Shown in pieces: positions 10,023 through 17,058 of a stretch of 43,448 nt of DNA (positions are counted from its first letter, which is position 1; each line of letters opens with the position of its first letter). The notes under the pieces are model-generated. The model was not told the origin of the DNA. It did no database searches and saw only the letters and a program-made list of their open reading frames with translations. The DNA comes from Solidesulfovibrio sp. (GTDB lineage Bacteria; Desulfobacterota; Desulfovibrionia; Desulfovibrionales; Desulfovibrionaceae), in assembly GCF_029978005.1 (NCBI RefSeq), contig NZ_JARKOZ010000085.1, positions 1-43,448 on the forward strand, given 5' to 3'. The translations under genes and the position numbers were made by a program.

Positions 10023-10050
10023 ATCATAAGGCATTGGACCTGCCTGTCAA
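10023..10050 (-). promoter_or_regulatory. Sigma-70 type promoter for the HDOD-regulator-kinase operon
   Basis: On the minus strand TTGACA, a 16-base spacer and TATGAT are close to consensus. The -35 element overlaps the stop codon of the upstream gene. Transcription would start near 10016, 40 bases before the HDOD start codon. Confidence 0.65.
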
Positions 10051-11219
10051 GGAAACCGGGACTTGGGCGACGCGTCCCCCGGATCGTCGGCGACCTCCAC
10101 CACCAGCCTTGGCGCATGCCCCGACGCGGCAGATTCGAAGCGCATGACTCCGCCGTTTTCGTTGAGGAAATTGATGAAGGCCGCGACCGGGGCCTCCCTT
10201 GCCTCAGCCTCGGGCACGCCTTCGAGCACGATGACCGCGCCGCCGGCCGGCCGGGCTTCCAGGCTCACCGCCACCGCGGCGGCGGCCGCTTCCAGGCTCT
10301 GGCGCGTGAGCGCCGCCAGGCCCGTCAGAAAGGGTTCCTTGCGCAGCCTGACCGTGACGCCGGGCCTGATGCGCCGCACCACGGGGTCGTACCCGGCGGC
10401 GCGCGGCATGCGGTCGAGGATGGCGGCCAGCTCTTCGTCCAGGCGCACGACGGCAAGACACGGTCGCGCCCGGCCCTTACGCTCGAATTCGCCGCGATAG
10501 CGTTCGAGGTCGCCGCGCATGCCCTCCTTGATCTCGCCAAGGGCCGCGGCCCGCTCGACCAGGCGCGGCACGGCCCGGTCGAGCACGGCCTGGCGCAGGG
10601 CGCCGCCGTGGCGCACCGCCCCTTCGCCGTCGCCGGCCGCCAACGCCGCGTCCAGGCCGTCGAAGGCGACGCCCAGCTTGCCGACGCCGTCCAGCACGCG
10701 GCCCAGGCGCAGGAGTTCGGCTTCGAAGGAGGACAAGGCGTTGCCCACGCCGTGGAGGTAGACGCCGGCCGCCGCGACCTGTCCGGCGGCATAGGCCGCC
10801 TCGGCCTGCCGTTCGGCCAGCTCGCGGCGCAGCACGGATTCGCGCAGGGCTTTGGTGCGCCGCGCCAGCATTCGGGTGCGCCGCGCCACGCGTTCGGCCA
10901 GGGCCTCGTTGGCCAGGCGCAGCCGATCCTCGGCCAGCCGGCGTCGGCGGGACTCCCGGGCGGCCAGAAAGGCGAGCCCGAGCCCACCCACGCTCAAAAG
11001 CCCGAGCATGATCCGCAACGCGCCCACCCGGGCGGCCACTTCCGGCAGCACGGCGGCAAATTCGGCCGCCGCCCGCTCGTAGTCCAGGACCACGTACCAG
11101 GCCAGGGCGACGCAGATGGCCGCGGCCAGCGGCAGCAGCACGTCGGCCTCGCGCAGCCCCGCGCCGGCGGCGGGCTGGTCGTGCTTGTCCTGATCCTTTT
11201 CGCTGGCGGTTGGGGACAT
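10047..11219 (-). CDS. Membrane-bound degenerate histidine kinase-like protein
   Basis: A 390-residue protein with two membrane helices (about residues 28-48 and 72-92), an Arg-rich coiled coil, and a helical segment containing YLHGVGNALSS. That segment resembles the LHNxGNxLNS phosphoacceptor box of some histidine kinases. The expected N-, G1- and G2-boxes of the ATPase domain cannot be recognised in the last 150 residues, so it may be a pseudokinase or a phosphotransfer partner. The start at 11219 was chosen because GAGGTC precedes it and the upstream in-frame extension has no protein-like character. It lies directly upstream of the HDOD-regulator-kinase genes. Confidence 0.7.
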   Translation of the reverse strand: MSPTASEKDQDKHDQPAAGAGLREADVLLPLAAAICVALAWYVVLDYERAAAEFAAVLPEVAARVGALRIMLGLLSVGGLGLAFLAARESRRRRLAEDRLRLANEALAERVARRTRMLARRTKALRESVLRRELAERQAEAAYAAGQVAAAGVYLHGVGNALSSFEAELLRLGRVLDGVGKLGVAFDGLDAALAAGDGEGAVRHGGALRQAVLDRAVPRLVERAAALGEIKEGMRGDLERYRGEFERKGRARPCLAVVRLDEELAAILDRMPRAAGYDPVVRRIRPGVTVRLRKEPFLTGLAALTRQSLEAAAAAVAVSLEARPAGGAVIVLEGVPEAEAREAPVAAFINFLNENGGVMRFESAASGHAPRLVVEVADDPGDASPKSRFP

Positions 11220-11254
11220 GGGGACCTCGACGGCGAGCAGGCCGCTATGGGGAA

Positions 11255-11292
11255 AAGCAAAACCCGGGCCAGGAAGAAGAGACCTGGCCCGG
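11255..11292 (-). terminator. Rho-independent terminator
   Basis: CCCGGGCCAGG and its exact complement (11263-11273 with 11282-11292) form an 11-bp stem. On the minus strand it is followed by TTTTGCTTTT. It would end transcription of the LUD/zinc-ribbon operon before the degenerate kinase gene. Confidence 0.85.
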
Positions 11293-11319
11293 GCGGGAAA
11301 GGGGTCCACCGCGCGGAGA

Positions 11320-11370
11320 CCGGCTCCTGCCAGGCGCTCCACCTTGCGTGGATCGCCTGGCGGAAACCGG
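11320..11370. repeat. Long imperfect inverted repeat in a 3' untranslated region
   Basis: CCGG...CCAGGCG...CCAC pairs with GTGG...CGCCTGG...CCGG around a 5-base loop, giving a stem of about 20 bp with a few mismatches. It lies between the zinc-ribbon gene stop (11405) and its terminator, so it would be part of the mRNA tail. Confidence 0.55.
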
Positions 11371-11404
11371 CCCCGGCGGGAAAGCCTCCGGATACGGAAA
11401 AGCC

Positions 11405-12121
11405 CTACTCCGGCAGGTTGATGCCGAAATCCATGCGGCCGAAGGAATCCAGGCCGTCGTCCATGCCGCCGCTCTCCACGTTCTCCTCCACCACGCGGGG
11501 CGCGGCGGACTTGGTCTTGCGACGCCGACGGGCGATGATCTCCTTGAGCAACTCGTCGCGCCCCATGTAGCAATCCAGGCACATGTCCTCGCGGGGGCTG
11601 AATTCGGAGGAGCGCTTGCGCAGGTTGCAGACCTTGCAGATGCGGGCGTCGGACACGGGCGAGGCGGCGTCCTCGTCGTCCTCCTCTTCCAGGACGGGCT
11701 CGTCCTCGACCTCGGCCAGGACCTCCTCGACCTCCTCCCGCTCGCGGCGCACGGGCTTTTCCTTGCGCGGCTTGGCTGCAGCGGCCGGTCGTGGCGCGGG
11801 TTCCTCGTCGCGGGCGTCGGCGTCCACACGCAGGGCGAAGGGCCCTTTGCGGGTGCGCACCTGGATCTCGCCGGAGAGCAGCTCAGGGAAGAGCTCGGCG
11901 AAGATCCGCACCAGTTGGAACTTCTTGTCCACGCCCTTGCGCCGCACCCGGATGTAGGCCCGGTTGCCCTGGACGGTGGGCCAGATGGCCTTGTCCAGGT
12001 TGGCGTTGTCGTCCTGCAGGAAACGCCCCTCGACGACGAAGCCTTCCTCGCAGATGAAATAGTCAGTCCCGGGTTCGCAGTGGAAATAATCCGCTTCGGG
12101 AGGTATCTTCTTCCAAGCCAA
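11405..12121 (-). CDS. Unknown acidic protein with C-terminal CxxC-CxxC zinc-ribbon motif
   Basis: I recognise no family for this 238-residue protein. The first 105 residues look like a compact beta-rich domain (AWKKIPPEADYFHCEPG...). A linker rich in Ala, Pro and Lys and a strongly acidic stretch (residues about 150-175) follow. Next comes a probable zinc site, CKVCNLRKRSSEF...CLDC, and a basic RRRRK segment. The start is taken as TTG at 12121, since GAGGGG lies about 8 bases upstream and the reading frame before it has no protein-like character. It starts 32 bases after the LUD gene on the same strand, so they probably share a transcript ending at the terminator at 11255-11292. Confidence 0.75.
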   Translation of the reverse strand: MAWKKIPPEADYFHCEPGTDYFICEEGFVVEGRFLQDDNANLDKAIWPTVQGNRAYIRVRRKGVDKKFQLVRIFAELFPELLSGEIQVRTRKGPFALRVDADARDEEPAPRPAAAAKPRKEKPVRREREEVEEVLAEVEDEPVLEEEDDEDAASPVSDARICKVCNLRKRSSEFSPREDMCLDCYMGRDELLKEIIARRRRKTKSAAPRVVEENVESGGMDDGLDSFGRMDFGINLPE

Positions 12122-12153
12122 GGCCGGCCCCTCGCTTTGCCCCAAAAGGCCTC

Positions 12154-12807
12154 TTAGAGTCCCAAATCCTGGTTGATCAAGATCACCGTGATCCGCCCCC
12201 TGGGAAAGGACTTTTCGGTGATGGTCCACACGTTGCAAATGCGCTCCGGGCTGCCGCAGTCCTCGCAATGGGAGGTGGCCACGCAGGGCGTCTTTTTCGA
12301 CAGGCGCATGGCGTTGGCCGGCGCGGCGAATTCCTTGATGCGGCTGATGGCGGAAGTCAAGTCCGAAACGAGTTTGTTGCGCCCGACGAGGACCACCGCC
12401 TGCCTGGGGCCGAAAGCGATGGCGCAGGCCCGGTTGCCGATCATGTCCAGGTTGACGAGGACGCCGTCCTCGGTGACGGCGTTGGTGCCGGTGACGAAGA
12501 GGTCGACCAGCAGCGCCTGCCGCCGGCGCTCGTAAGCCTGTTCCGGAGTGATGCTCCGGTCCAGGGTGTCGAGGACCTCGACGCCGGGCGTTCCTGCCAG
12601 GGCTTGGGGCAGACCGGTGGCGGCGAGGGTCATGGAGCCGCCGTAGGAAACGGTCTTCGCGCCGGAGGCAGGCAGGATCTCGTCCAGGAAAAGCGCCTTG
12701 GCCGCGGCGGCGTCGGGCACGACATGGGCCTTGAAATGGTTCTTGCGCAGGGCTTCGGCCGCTTCCTCGAGCCGCTTGGCGTAATAGAGGTCCGTCGGCG
12801 ACGTCAT
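12154..12807 (-). CDS. LUD domain (LutC/YkgG-like) lactate utilisation-type protein
   Basis: A 217-residue protein of the LUD family, which includes LutC/YkgG subunits of iron-sulfur lactate dehydrogenases. The SYGGSMTLAATGLPQAL region, TGTNAVTEDGVLVNLD and NKLVSDLTSAISRI are typical of single-domain LUD proteins. The C-terminal part carries CVATSHCEDCGSPERIC, a cysteine cluster that could bind a metal or cluster. The other lactate-utilisation genes are absent from the neighbourhood, so a role in lactate oxidation is only an inference. AGGAGGG precedes the start at 12807. Confidence 0.85.
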   Translation of the reverse strand: MTSPTDLYYAKRLEEAAEALRKNHFKAHVVPDAAAAKALFLDEILPASGAKTVSYGGSMTLAATGLPQALAGTPGVEVLDTLDRSITPEQAYERRRQALLVDLFVTGTNAVTEDGVLVNLDMIGNRACAIAFGPRQAVVLVGRNKLVSDLTSAISRIKEFAAPANAMRLSKKTPCVATSHCEDCGSPERICNVWTITEKSFPRGRITVILINQDLGL

Positions 12808-12884
12808 GTTCCCTCCTTGCGGCCGTCCGGACGGCCGGCGGATGCCCTTTTAATCAGGCTGCCCAAAAAAGCAAGGCGTCCGGA

Positions 12885-13337
12885 TCAGGGATAGACCGTG
12901 CGCAGTTCGCCAAGAAACTCCCCCACCGTGGGATCTTTGCGGTTTTCCCGCACCACGACCCACACGCCCCAGGAAACCGGAATGTTCTTGTTCTTCTTGT
13001 TGGCGTAGAAGGCATCCAGGGCCGTGACGATCTTTCCGGCCGGCATGCCGGCGAAGAAGGCGTCGGACTGGCGCATGATGCTTTCCATGATGTCGGAACA
13101 AATGGTGTATTCGTTTTTCAGGGTGATGCCGAGAATGTTCTCGTTGAGATTGAAGCCGTCGAAAATGCCGAGCACAAGGTCCGTCTTCTGGTCCCGCGTG
13201 AGGCCCGACCAGTAGGCCCCCGCCCGCTTGGCCGCCTGCGCCTGGGCCGTGGCCATGAGCAGGACGCAAAAAGCCACGGCAAAAAGCAATGCCATGGCCG
13301 CGCCCCTTGACGGGCGGTCGCCGCGCCTGTGCGCCAT
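12885..13337 (-). CDS. Exported protein of unknown function
   Basis: A 150-residue protein with a signal peptide: a basic RRGDRPSRG start, a hydrophobic ALLFAVAFCVLLMA core and an AQAQAA cleavage region near residue 35. The mature part is helical and polar (GLTRDQKTDLVLGIFDGFNLNENILG), with no recognised motif. It is probably periplasmic. GAGGAG lies 9 bases before the start at 13337 and a sigma-70 type promoter at 13387-13415. It ends 77 bases from the LUD gene start, so the two may be co-transcribed. Confidence 0.75.
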   Translation of the reverse strand: MAHRRGDRPSRGAAMALLFAVAFCVLLMATAQAQAAKRAGAYWSGLTRDQKTDLVLGIFDGFNLNENILGITLKNEYTICSDIMESIMRQSDAFFAGMPAGKIVTALDAFYANKKNKNIPVSWGVWVVVRENRKDPTVGEFLGELRTVYP

Positions 13338-13386
13338 TGTCGTGCTCCTCGGACCGTCGTCTGGGGTCATACGACGATACGGTTTC

Positions 13387-13415
13387 CTTGTAGGGCAAGC
13401 TGCGTATCGTTTCAA
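13387..13415 (-). promoter_or_regulatory. Sigma-70 type promoter for the exported protein gene
   Basis: TTGAAA, 17 bases and TACAAG on the minus strand. It lies 50 bases upstream of the start codon at 13337 and after the stop of the phosphatase gene. Confidence 0.5.
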
Positions 13416-13441
13416 CAAGTTGGCAAGAAAAACATCCGCTT

Positions 13442-14086
13442 TCACGTGGAAAGCATCTCCGGAGGCAGATGCCCGGCGCTGATGCGCCCCACATACGTTC
13501 CCCGCCGGGAGACGGCCAGTTCGGTCATGGCCGTGTTGGGATAAGCCACGGCCATGCGGAAGGAACGAAAGCGCGTCATGGCCTCCTCCACGCCGAGAGG
13601 ACCGGAAAGCAGCCGCAGCAGCACGCCGCGCAAAAACTGCCCGTGGGAAAAGACCGCCGACGTGCCGGCCAGGGGAGCAAGCCGCTCCAGGAAGGCCTCG
13701 ACCCGGTCCCAGAACTCCACGAACGTCTCGGCCCCTTCCCCGTCGCGGCTGCGCGGGTCGAGACGCTGCCAGTATTCGACCACGGCCTGGCAGCGGTCGA
13801 GGCGCGTGGTGCCCACGTACCGACGCGGGGCGAGATAAGTGAATTCCTGGATGGGCCACACGGAAACCGGCGTGTCCGGGTAGCGGTCGCAAAGCGGCTG
13901 GGCCGTCTGCGCCGCCCGGTCGAAGGGGGAAAAGATCACCCGGGCGGGGGCCCGCCGAAAGCAGGAAGCCACCAGGGCGGCCTGGGCATGGCCCAGGGCC
14001 GTGAGGGGAATGATGTCCGGGTGCTCGGTCGCCTCGCCGGCGTTGGAGGCGCTTTGCCCATGGCGGATGAGGCGAACGACGGGCAT
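13442..14086 (-). CDS. Histidine phosphatase (phosphoglycerate mutase-like) family protein
   Basis: The 214-residue protein begins with the catalytic RHG motif (VVRLIRHGQSASN), whose histidine accepts the phosphate. It has the second conserved Arg in SPFDRAAQTAQ, an acid in the E-rich middle and the second His in FSHGQF. The family includes mutases and phosphatases for sugars, nucleotides and proteins, and the substrate cannot be told from sequence. The start lies 6 bases after the stop of the FliL-like gene, so the two are probably translated together. Confidence 0.88.
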   Translation of the reverse strand: MPVVRLIRHGQSASNAGEATEHPDIIPLTALGHAQAALVASCFRRAPARVIFSPFDRAAQTAQPLCDRYPDTPVSVWPIQEFTYLAPRRYVGTTRLDRCQAVVEYWQRLDPRSRDGEGAETFVEFWDRVEAFLERLAPLAGTSAVFSHGQFLRGVLLRLLSGPLGVEEAMTRFRSFRMAVAYPNTAMTELAVSRRGTYVGRISAGHLPPEMLST

Positions 14087-14092
14087 GGGCAG

Positions 14093-14539
14093 CTACCGGA
14101 TGACGAACTGCAGGTAGTACAGGCGCACGACGCGCGGCGCGCCGATGGCCTTGTTCATGACCGATATGATCTCGTCCTTGAGCCGGCGCTTGGCCAGTTC
14201 GCCCGAGAGCTGGGCCGCGGTCTTGCTTCGCAGGAAAAGCAGCACGGCTTCGCGCGCCTGGGGAGAGGCGGCTTGCACCGCGCCGTTTTCGTCCTGGCAC
14301 TGGGCCTCGAAGCCGATGTAAAGCCTGGCCAGACGGTCGCCGTCGGCGATGCTGACCTCGAGCAGCGGATAGATGGCCCGGCCGCCCTTGACGACGACTT
14401 CGTCCTGGGCGACGGCCGGCCCGGCCCAAAAGGCCATCGCCAGGAACACGGACCACGCGGCGACGGCGAGGCACGACCTCCCCGGCATGGGCTCCCGTGG
14501 GGTCTTGCCCGCACCATGCATTCCACGCTGCGTCCTCAC
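14093..14539 (-). CDS. FliL-like exported or membrane-anchored protein
   Basis: A 148-residue protein with an N-terminal hydrophobic segment (about 24-42) ending in GPAVAQD, either a signal peptide or an anchor. The rest resembles FliL, the basal-body protein that supports the stator: a LxVSIADGDR strand, then EAVLLFLRSKTAAQLSG, RLKDEIISVMNKAIG and a final VRLYYLQFVIR strand. GTG at 14539 is taken as the start because GGAGGG lies 5 bases before it. It is placed between an MFS transporter and a phosphatase rather than in a flagellar operon, so it may be a FliL paralogue with another role. Confidence 0.7.
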   Translation of the reverse strand: MRTQRGMHGAGKTPREPMPGRSCLAVAAWSVFLAMAFWAGPAVAQDEVVVKGGRAIYPLLEVSIADGDRLARLYIGFEAQCQDENGAVQAASPQAREAVLLFLRSKTAAQLSGELAKRRLKDEIISVMNKAIGAPRVVRLYYLQFVIR

Positions 14540-14577
14540 ACCGTCCCTCCGTCATCGACGACGACTCCGTCGCCGCG

Positions 14578-15741
14578 TCAACGCGCCTTGGCCTCTCCTG
14601 AAAACGCCTCGACGTCAAGGCGCGTCGCCACGACGGCGGCCAGGATCGCGGCGGCGAGCAACAGCACGGCCGCGGGGCCGAAGCCGAATTGGTCCAAGAC
14701 CACGCCGGGCAGATAGGCTCCAAGCGCCCCGCCGGAATAATAGAAGGAAATGTAGAGGCCGTTGACAAGCCCCTTGTGTTCCCCTTCCGCGCCGTTGAGC
14801 ACTCCCGGCGCCACGGAATGGGCCAGGAACATGCCGGAGCACAGCACGAAGACGCTGGCGAAGATCGCTCCCTGGGACGGCAGGGCGAAGACCGCCGCCG
14901 CCACGATGACCACCGCCGCGCCAAGGGCCATGGTCCGGGTCGACCCGCCGAGGCGTTTCGAGAAGCGGTGTGAGGTGAGGCAGGCGATGACGCCCATGAG
15001 GTAGCCGGCGTACATGCTGCCGGCCCGAAGCGGCGAATAGCCGCCCTCCAATCGGCCGAGGCGGAAGGGCAGCAGATTGAGCATGCCGGAAAAGACGAAA
15101 AACAGCAGGGCCACCACCAGATAGGTGGCCACGAAGCCGTTTTTCCGCAGCACCTGCGGCGCGTACTCCAGGCGGATGGGCGAAAAGGCGGCCCGTCCGT
15201 CCGGCGGCAGGAACAGACAGGCCCCAGCGCACAGGGCGAGCACGATCGCAAGCGCCAGGAAAGGGATCTCCCAACCGAAGGCCTCGGCGGCCAGCCCGGA
15301 AAAAAAGCGGCCGAAAAAACCGCCGAAGACCGTGACCGCGATATAGACGGCCATGACCCGCCGCAGGGAAGCGGCCGGGGACGAGGTGGCCAGGTAGGTC
15401 ATAAGCGCGGTCAATAGCGCCGGCACGAGGAGTCCCTGCCCCACGCGCACGGCGATGAACCAGGTGAAGTCCGGGGCCAGACACAGCCCGGCCGTGCACA
15501 CGGCCAAAAGCGCCAGGGATGCCCCGATGAGCGGCTTGGCCGGCACGGCGTCGAGGAAGAATCCATAGGCCAGGGGCGCAAGGCCGAGCGGCAGCATGGT
15601 GGCGGTGGTGGTCAGCGAGGCCGTGGCCTCGGAGACGCCGAAGGCGCGGGCCAGGACCGGCAGCAAAGGCTGGGGAGCGTAGATCGAAGAAATGCCGCAC
15701 ACGGTGGCGGCGTACAGTACGGCAAGGGTCCAGGTGTTCAT
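14578..15741 (-). CDS. Major facilitator superfamily transporter
   Basis: A 387-residue polytopic inner-membrane protein with about twelve hydrophobic segments, the usual size for this superfamily. The QPLLPVLARAFGVSEATASLTTTA start is typical of the YnfM/arabinose-efflux-like branch. The substrate is unknown. The start at 15741 is the first Met of the hydrophobic run and has only a weak ribosome site. It heads a tight minus-strand group with the FliL-like and phosphatase genes. Confidence 0.88.
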   Translation of the reverse strand: MNTWTLAVLYAATVCGISSIYAPQPLLPVLARAFGVSEATASLTTTATMLPLGLAPLAYGFFLDAVPAKPLIGASLALLAVCTAGLCLAPDFTWFIAVRVGQGLLVPALLTALMTYLATSSPAASLRRVMAVYIAVTVFGGFFGRFFSGLAAEAFGWEIPFLALAIVLALCAGACLFLPPDGRAAFSPIRLEYAPQVLRKNGFVATYLVVALLFFVFSGMLNLLPFRLGRLEGGYSPLRAGSMYAGYLMGVIACLTSHRFSKRLGGSTRTMALGAAVVIVAAAVFALPSQGAIFASVFVLCSGMFLAHSVAPGVLNGAEGEHKGLVNGLYISFYYSGGALGAYLPGVVLDQFGFGPAAVLLLAAAILAAVVATRLDVEAFSGEAKAR

Positions 15742-15836
15742 GACGGCGTATCCCGGGCGTTGCGGCGCGAAGCGACCATAGCGCCGATATTCCCGAGAGA
15801 AAAGAAAAAAAACCTGAAATACAGCCGCTTGAAAAG

Positions 15837-15852
15837 CCCGCGGCGTCGCGGG
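15837..15852 (-). terminator. Possible terminator after the small zinc-ribbon gene
   Basis: A 6-bp GC stem (CCCGCG/CGCGGG) with a 4-base loop is followed on the minus strand by CTTTTC. It lies 140 bases after the zinc-ribbon stop. The stem is short, so this is tentative. The rest of 15742-15989 holds no feature I can support. Confidence 0.35.
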
Positions 15853-15989
15853 AATGGGGACGACGCCACGGGCGGGCGGCGATGGGGGCCATGCAGGGAG
15901 AGCCGCGCCGCCGCCGCAAGGGGGGCTGGCGGCGGCGCGACGCGACGGCCCGTCGCCGAATGCCTCAATGTCGGACACGCCGGGAAGCA

Positions 15990-16154
15990 TCAGGACAGCC
16001 GGTCGATGTCCAGGGACTCGCCGCAGTTGGGGCAACGCGACAGCCGCGCCTTGAAGAGGAGCCGGGGCCGGAAGAACAGCGCGCGCCAGGTCGGGCCGGC
16101 GGGCCGGAACTCCACCATGATGGACATGCCGCAGCGGCAATAGCGTCGTTGCAT
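15990..16154 (-). CDS. 54-residue zinc-ribbon protein
   Basis: A small basic protein with CRCG near the N-terminus and CPNCGESLDI near the C-terminus, which together could bind one zinc ion. No other domain is present. AGGAGG lies 8 bases before the start at 16154. The leader contains a perfect 9-bp hairpin ending next to that ribosome site, and an operator nearly identical to that of the neighbouring repressor gene, so the gene is probably under that repressor. Its function is unknown. Confidence 0.75.
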   Translation of the reverse strand: MQRRYCRCGMSIMVEFRPAGPTWRALFFRPRLLFKARLSRCPNCGESLDIDRLS

Positions 16155-16165
16155 GATGCGCCTCC

Positions 16166-16188
16166 TTGTTGCGCGGCCTGCGCAACAA
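16166..16188 (-). promoter_or_regulatory. Perfect leader hairpin abutting the ribosome site of the zinc-ribbon gene
   Basis: TTGTTGCGC, a 5-base loop and GCGCAACAA form a 9-bp stem that ends directly beside the GGAGG ribosome site at 16161-16165. It lies between the operator and the start codon, so it may affect translation or mRNA stability. Confidence 0.5.
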
Positions 16189-16189
16189 C

Positions 16190-16207
16190 TGTTTATTTTT
16201 ATAAACT
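16190..16207. promoter_or_regulatory. Operator O2 for the S24-type repressor
   Basis: TGTTTATTTTTATAAACT is a near-perfect dyad with arms TGTTTA and TAAAC(T). It matches the site at the repressor's own promoter in 15 of 18 positions. It contains a TATAAA -10-like element on the minus strand and lies 36 bases upstream of the zinc-ribbon start. Confidence 0.65.
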
Positions 16208-16223
16208 TATCACACAAAAAAAA

Positions 16224-16895
16224 TTACAGTTCCCGGCCGATCCACAGCACCCGGCCGATGACGCGCAACGCCTCGAGCTCGTCGCCGGCGAGCACGATGG
16301 GAGCGTAGTCCCGGTTGTCGCTCAAGAGCACCAGGGAACCGGGCCGCTTTTCCACCCGCTTGACGAGCACCGTGTCCTCCACGCCCAGGGCGTAGACGCC
16401 ATGGGCCACGACGGCGGTCTGCCCCTGGTCGATGAGCGCCAGATCGCCGTGGCGGATCTCCGGCTCCATACTGTTGCCGACCACGTCCATGAGCACCATC
16501 TGGGCCGGATTGCCTTTGCGGCGCAGCCACTCCCGGCGAAACGGGTAGCGCGCCTCCACCTCGCCCTCGGTTTCGAAGGAGCCGCCGCCGGCGGAAAGCC
16601 GCGCCCGCACCTTGGGCACGGAAACGAACGCCCCGCCGCCCTCGTCGCCGCCCTGGCCACCGGCCCGGCCGAATTCCAGCCAGTCGGCGTCCACCCGGGT
16701 CCGGCGCGACACGGCCAGGATCCAGGCCTTGGGCACGGCGTCCTTGCGCTTGGCCTGCGTCACGGCCGAGCGGTGCACGCCGAGCCAGGCCGCGAGCTCC
16801 GCCTGGGAGCCGATGCCCGCCGCCTTGGCGGCCCGGGCGAAAAAGCCCTCGAAGCCTCCGGAAACGCCGGCCTGGACATCTTTTCGTTCGCTCAT
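16224..16895 (-). CDS. CI/LexA-like transcriptional repressor with S24 peptidase domain
   Basis: A 223-residue regulator. The N-terminal domain (about 10-75) resembles the phage CI helix-turn-helix: FEGFFARAAKAAGIGSQAELA then WLGVHRSAVTQAKRK. The C-terminal domain (about 115-215) is an S24 fold with the GNSMEP serine and a VLVKRVE lysine, the Ser-Lys pair used for self-cleavage in LexA/CI. I see no clear Ala-Gly cleavage site in the linker, so induction by RecA is uncertain. The start at 16895 falls inside an operator and 7 bases from a TATAAG -10 element, so the mRNA may be leaderless. It is a chromosomal phage-type repressor with no phage genes around it. Confidence 0.88.
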   Translation of the reverse strand: MSERKDVQAGVSGGFEGFFARAAKAAGIGSQAELAAWLGVHRSAVTQAKRKDAVPKAWILAVSRRTRVDADWLEFGRAGGQGGDEGGGAFVSVPKVRARLSAGGGSFETEGEVEARYPFRREWLRRKGNPAQMVLMDVVGNSMEPEIRHGDLALIDQGQTAVVAHGVYALGVEDTVLVKRVEKRPGSLVLLSDNRDYAPIVLAGDELEALRVIGRVLWIGREL

Positions 16896-16931
16896 GTTTA
16901 TCCTTATAAACAAAACATCCGGACGCCGCAA
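16895..16931 (-). promoter_or_regulatory. Operator O1 and sigma-70 promoter of the repressor gene
   Basis: TTGCGG (16926-16931), 17 bases and TATAAG (16903-16908) form a promoter on the minus strand. The -10 element sits inside the perfect dyad TGTTTATCCTTATAAACA (16895-16912). The last base of the dyad is the A of the ATG. Binding would block the promoter, which indicates autorepression. Confidence 0.65.
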
Positions 16932-16968
16932 GCCCTTTTCCAGGCTGCGGACAATTTTTCCGCCACGC

Positions 16969-16996
16969 TAAAGATCGTTCAAAAGACGGCCGATAA
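16969..16996 (+). promoter_or_regulatory. Sigma-28 type promoter of the FlgM-like gene
   Basis: TAAA, 16 bases and a perfect GCCGATAA. The spacing is one base longer than at the flagellin promoter. Transcription would start near 17003, about 56 bases before the start codon at 17059. Confidence 0.65.
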
Positions 16997-17058
16997 GCCC
17001 ACCGACAAACCAAGTCGTCCCAACTGCCAAAGGGGCGACGCAGACAAGGATGTCCGCC

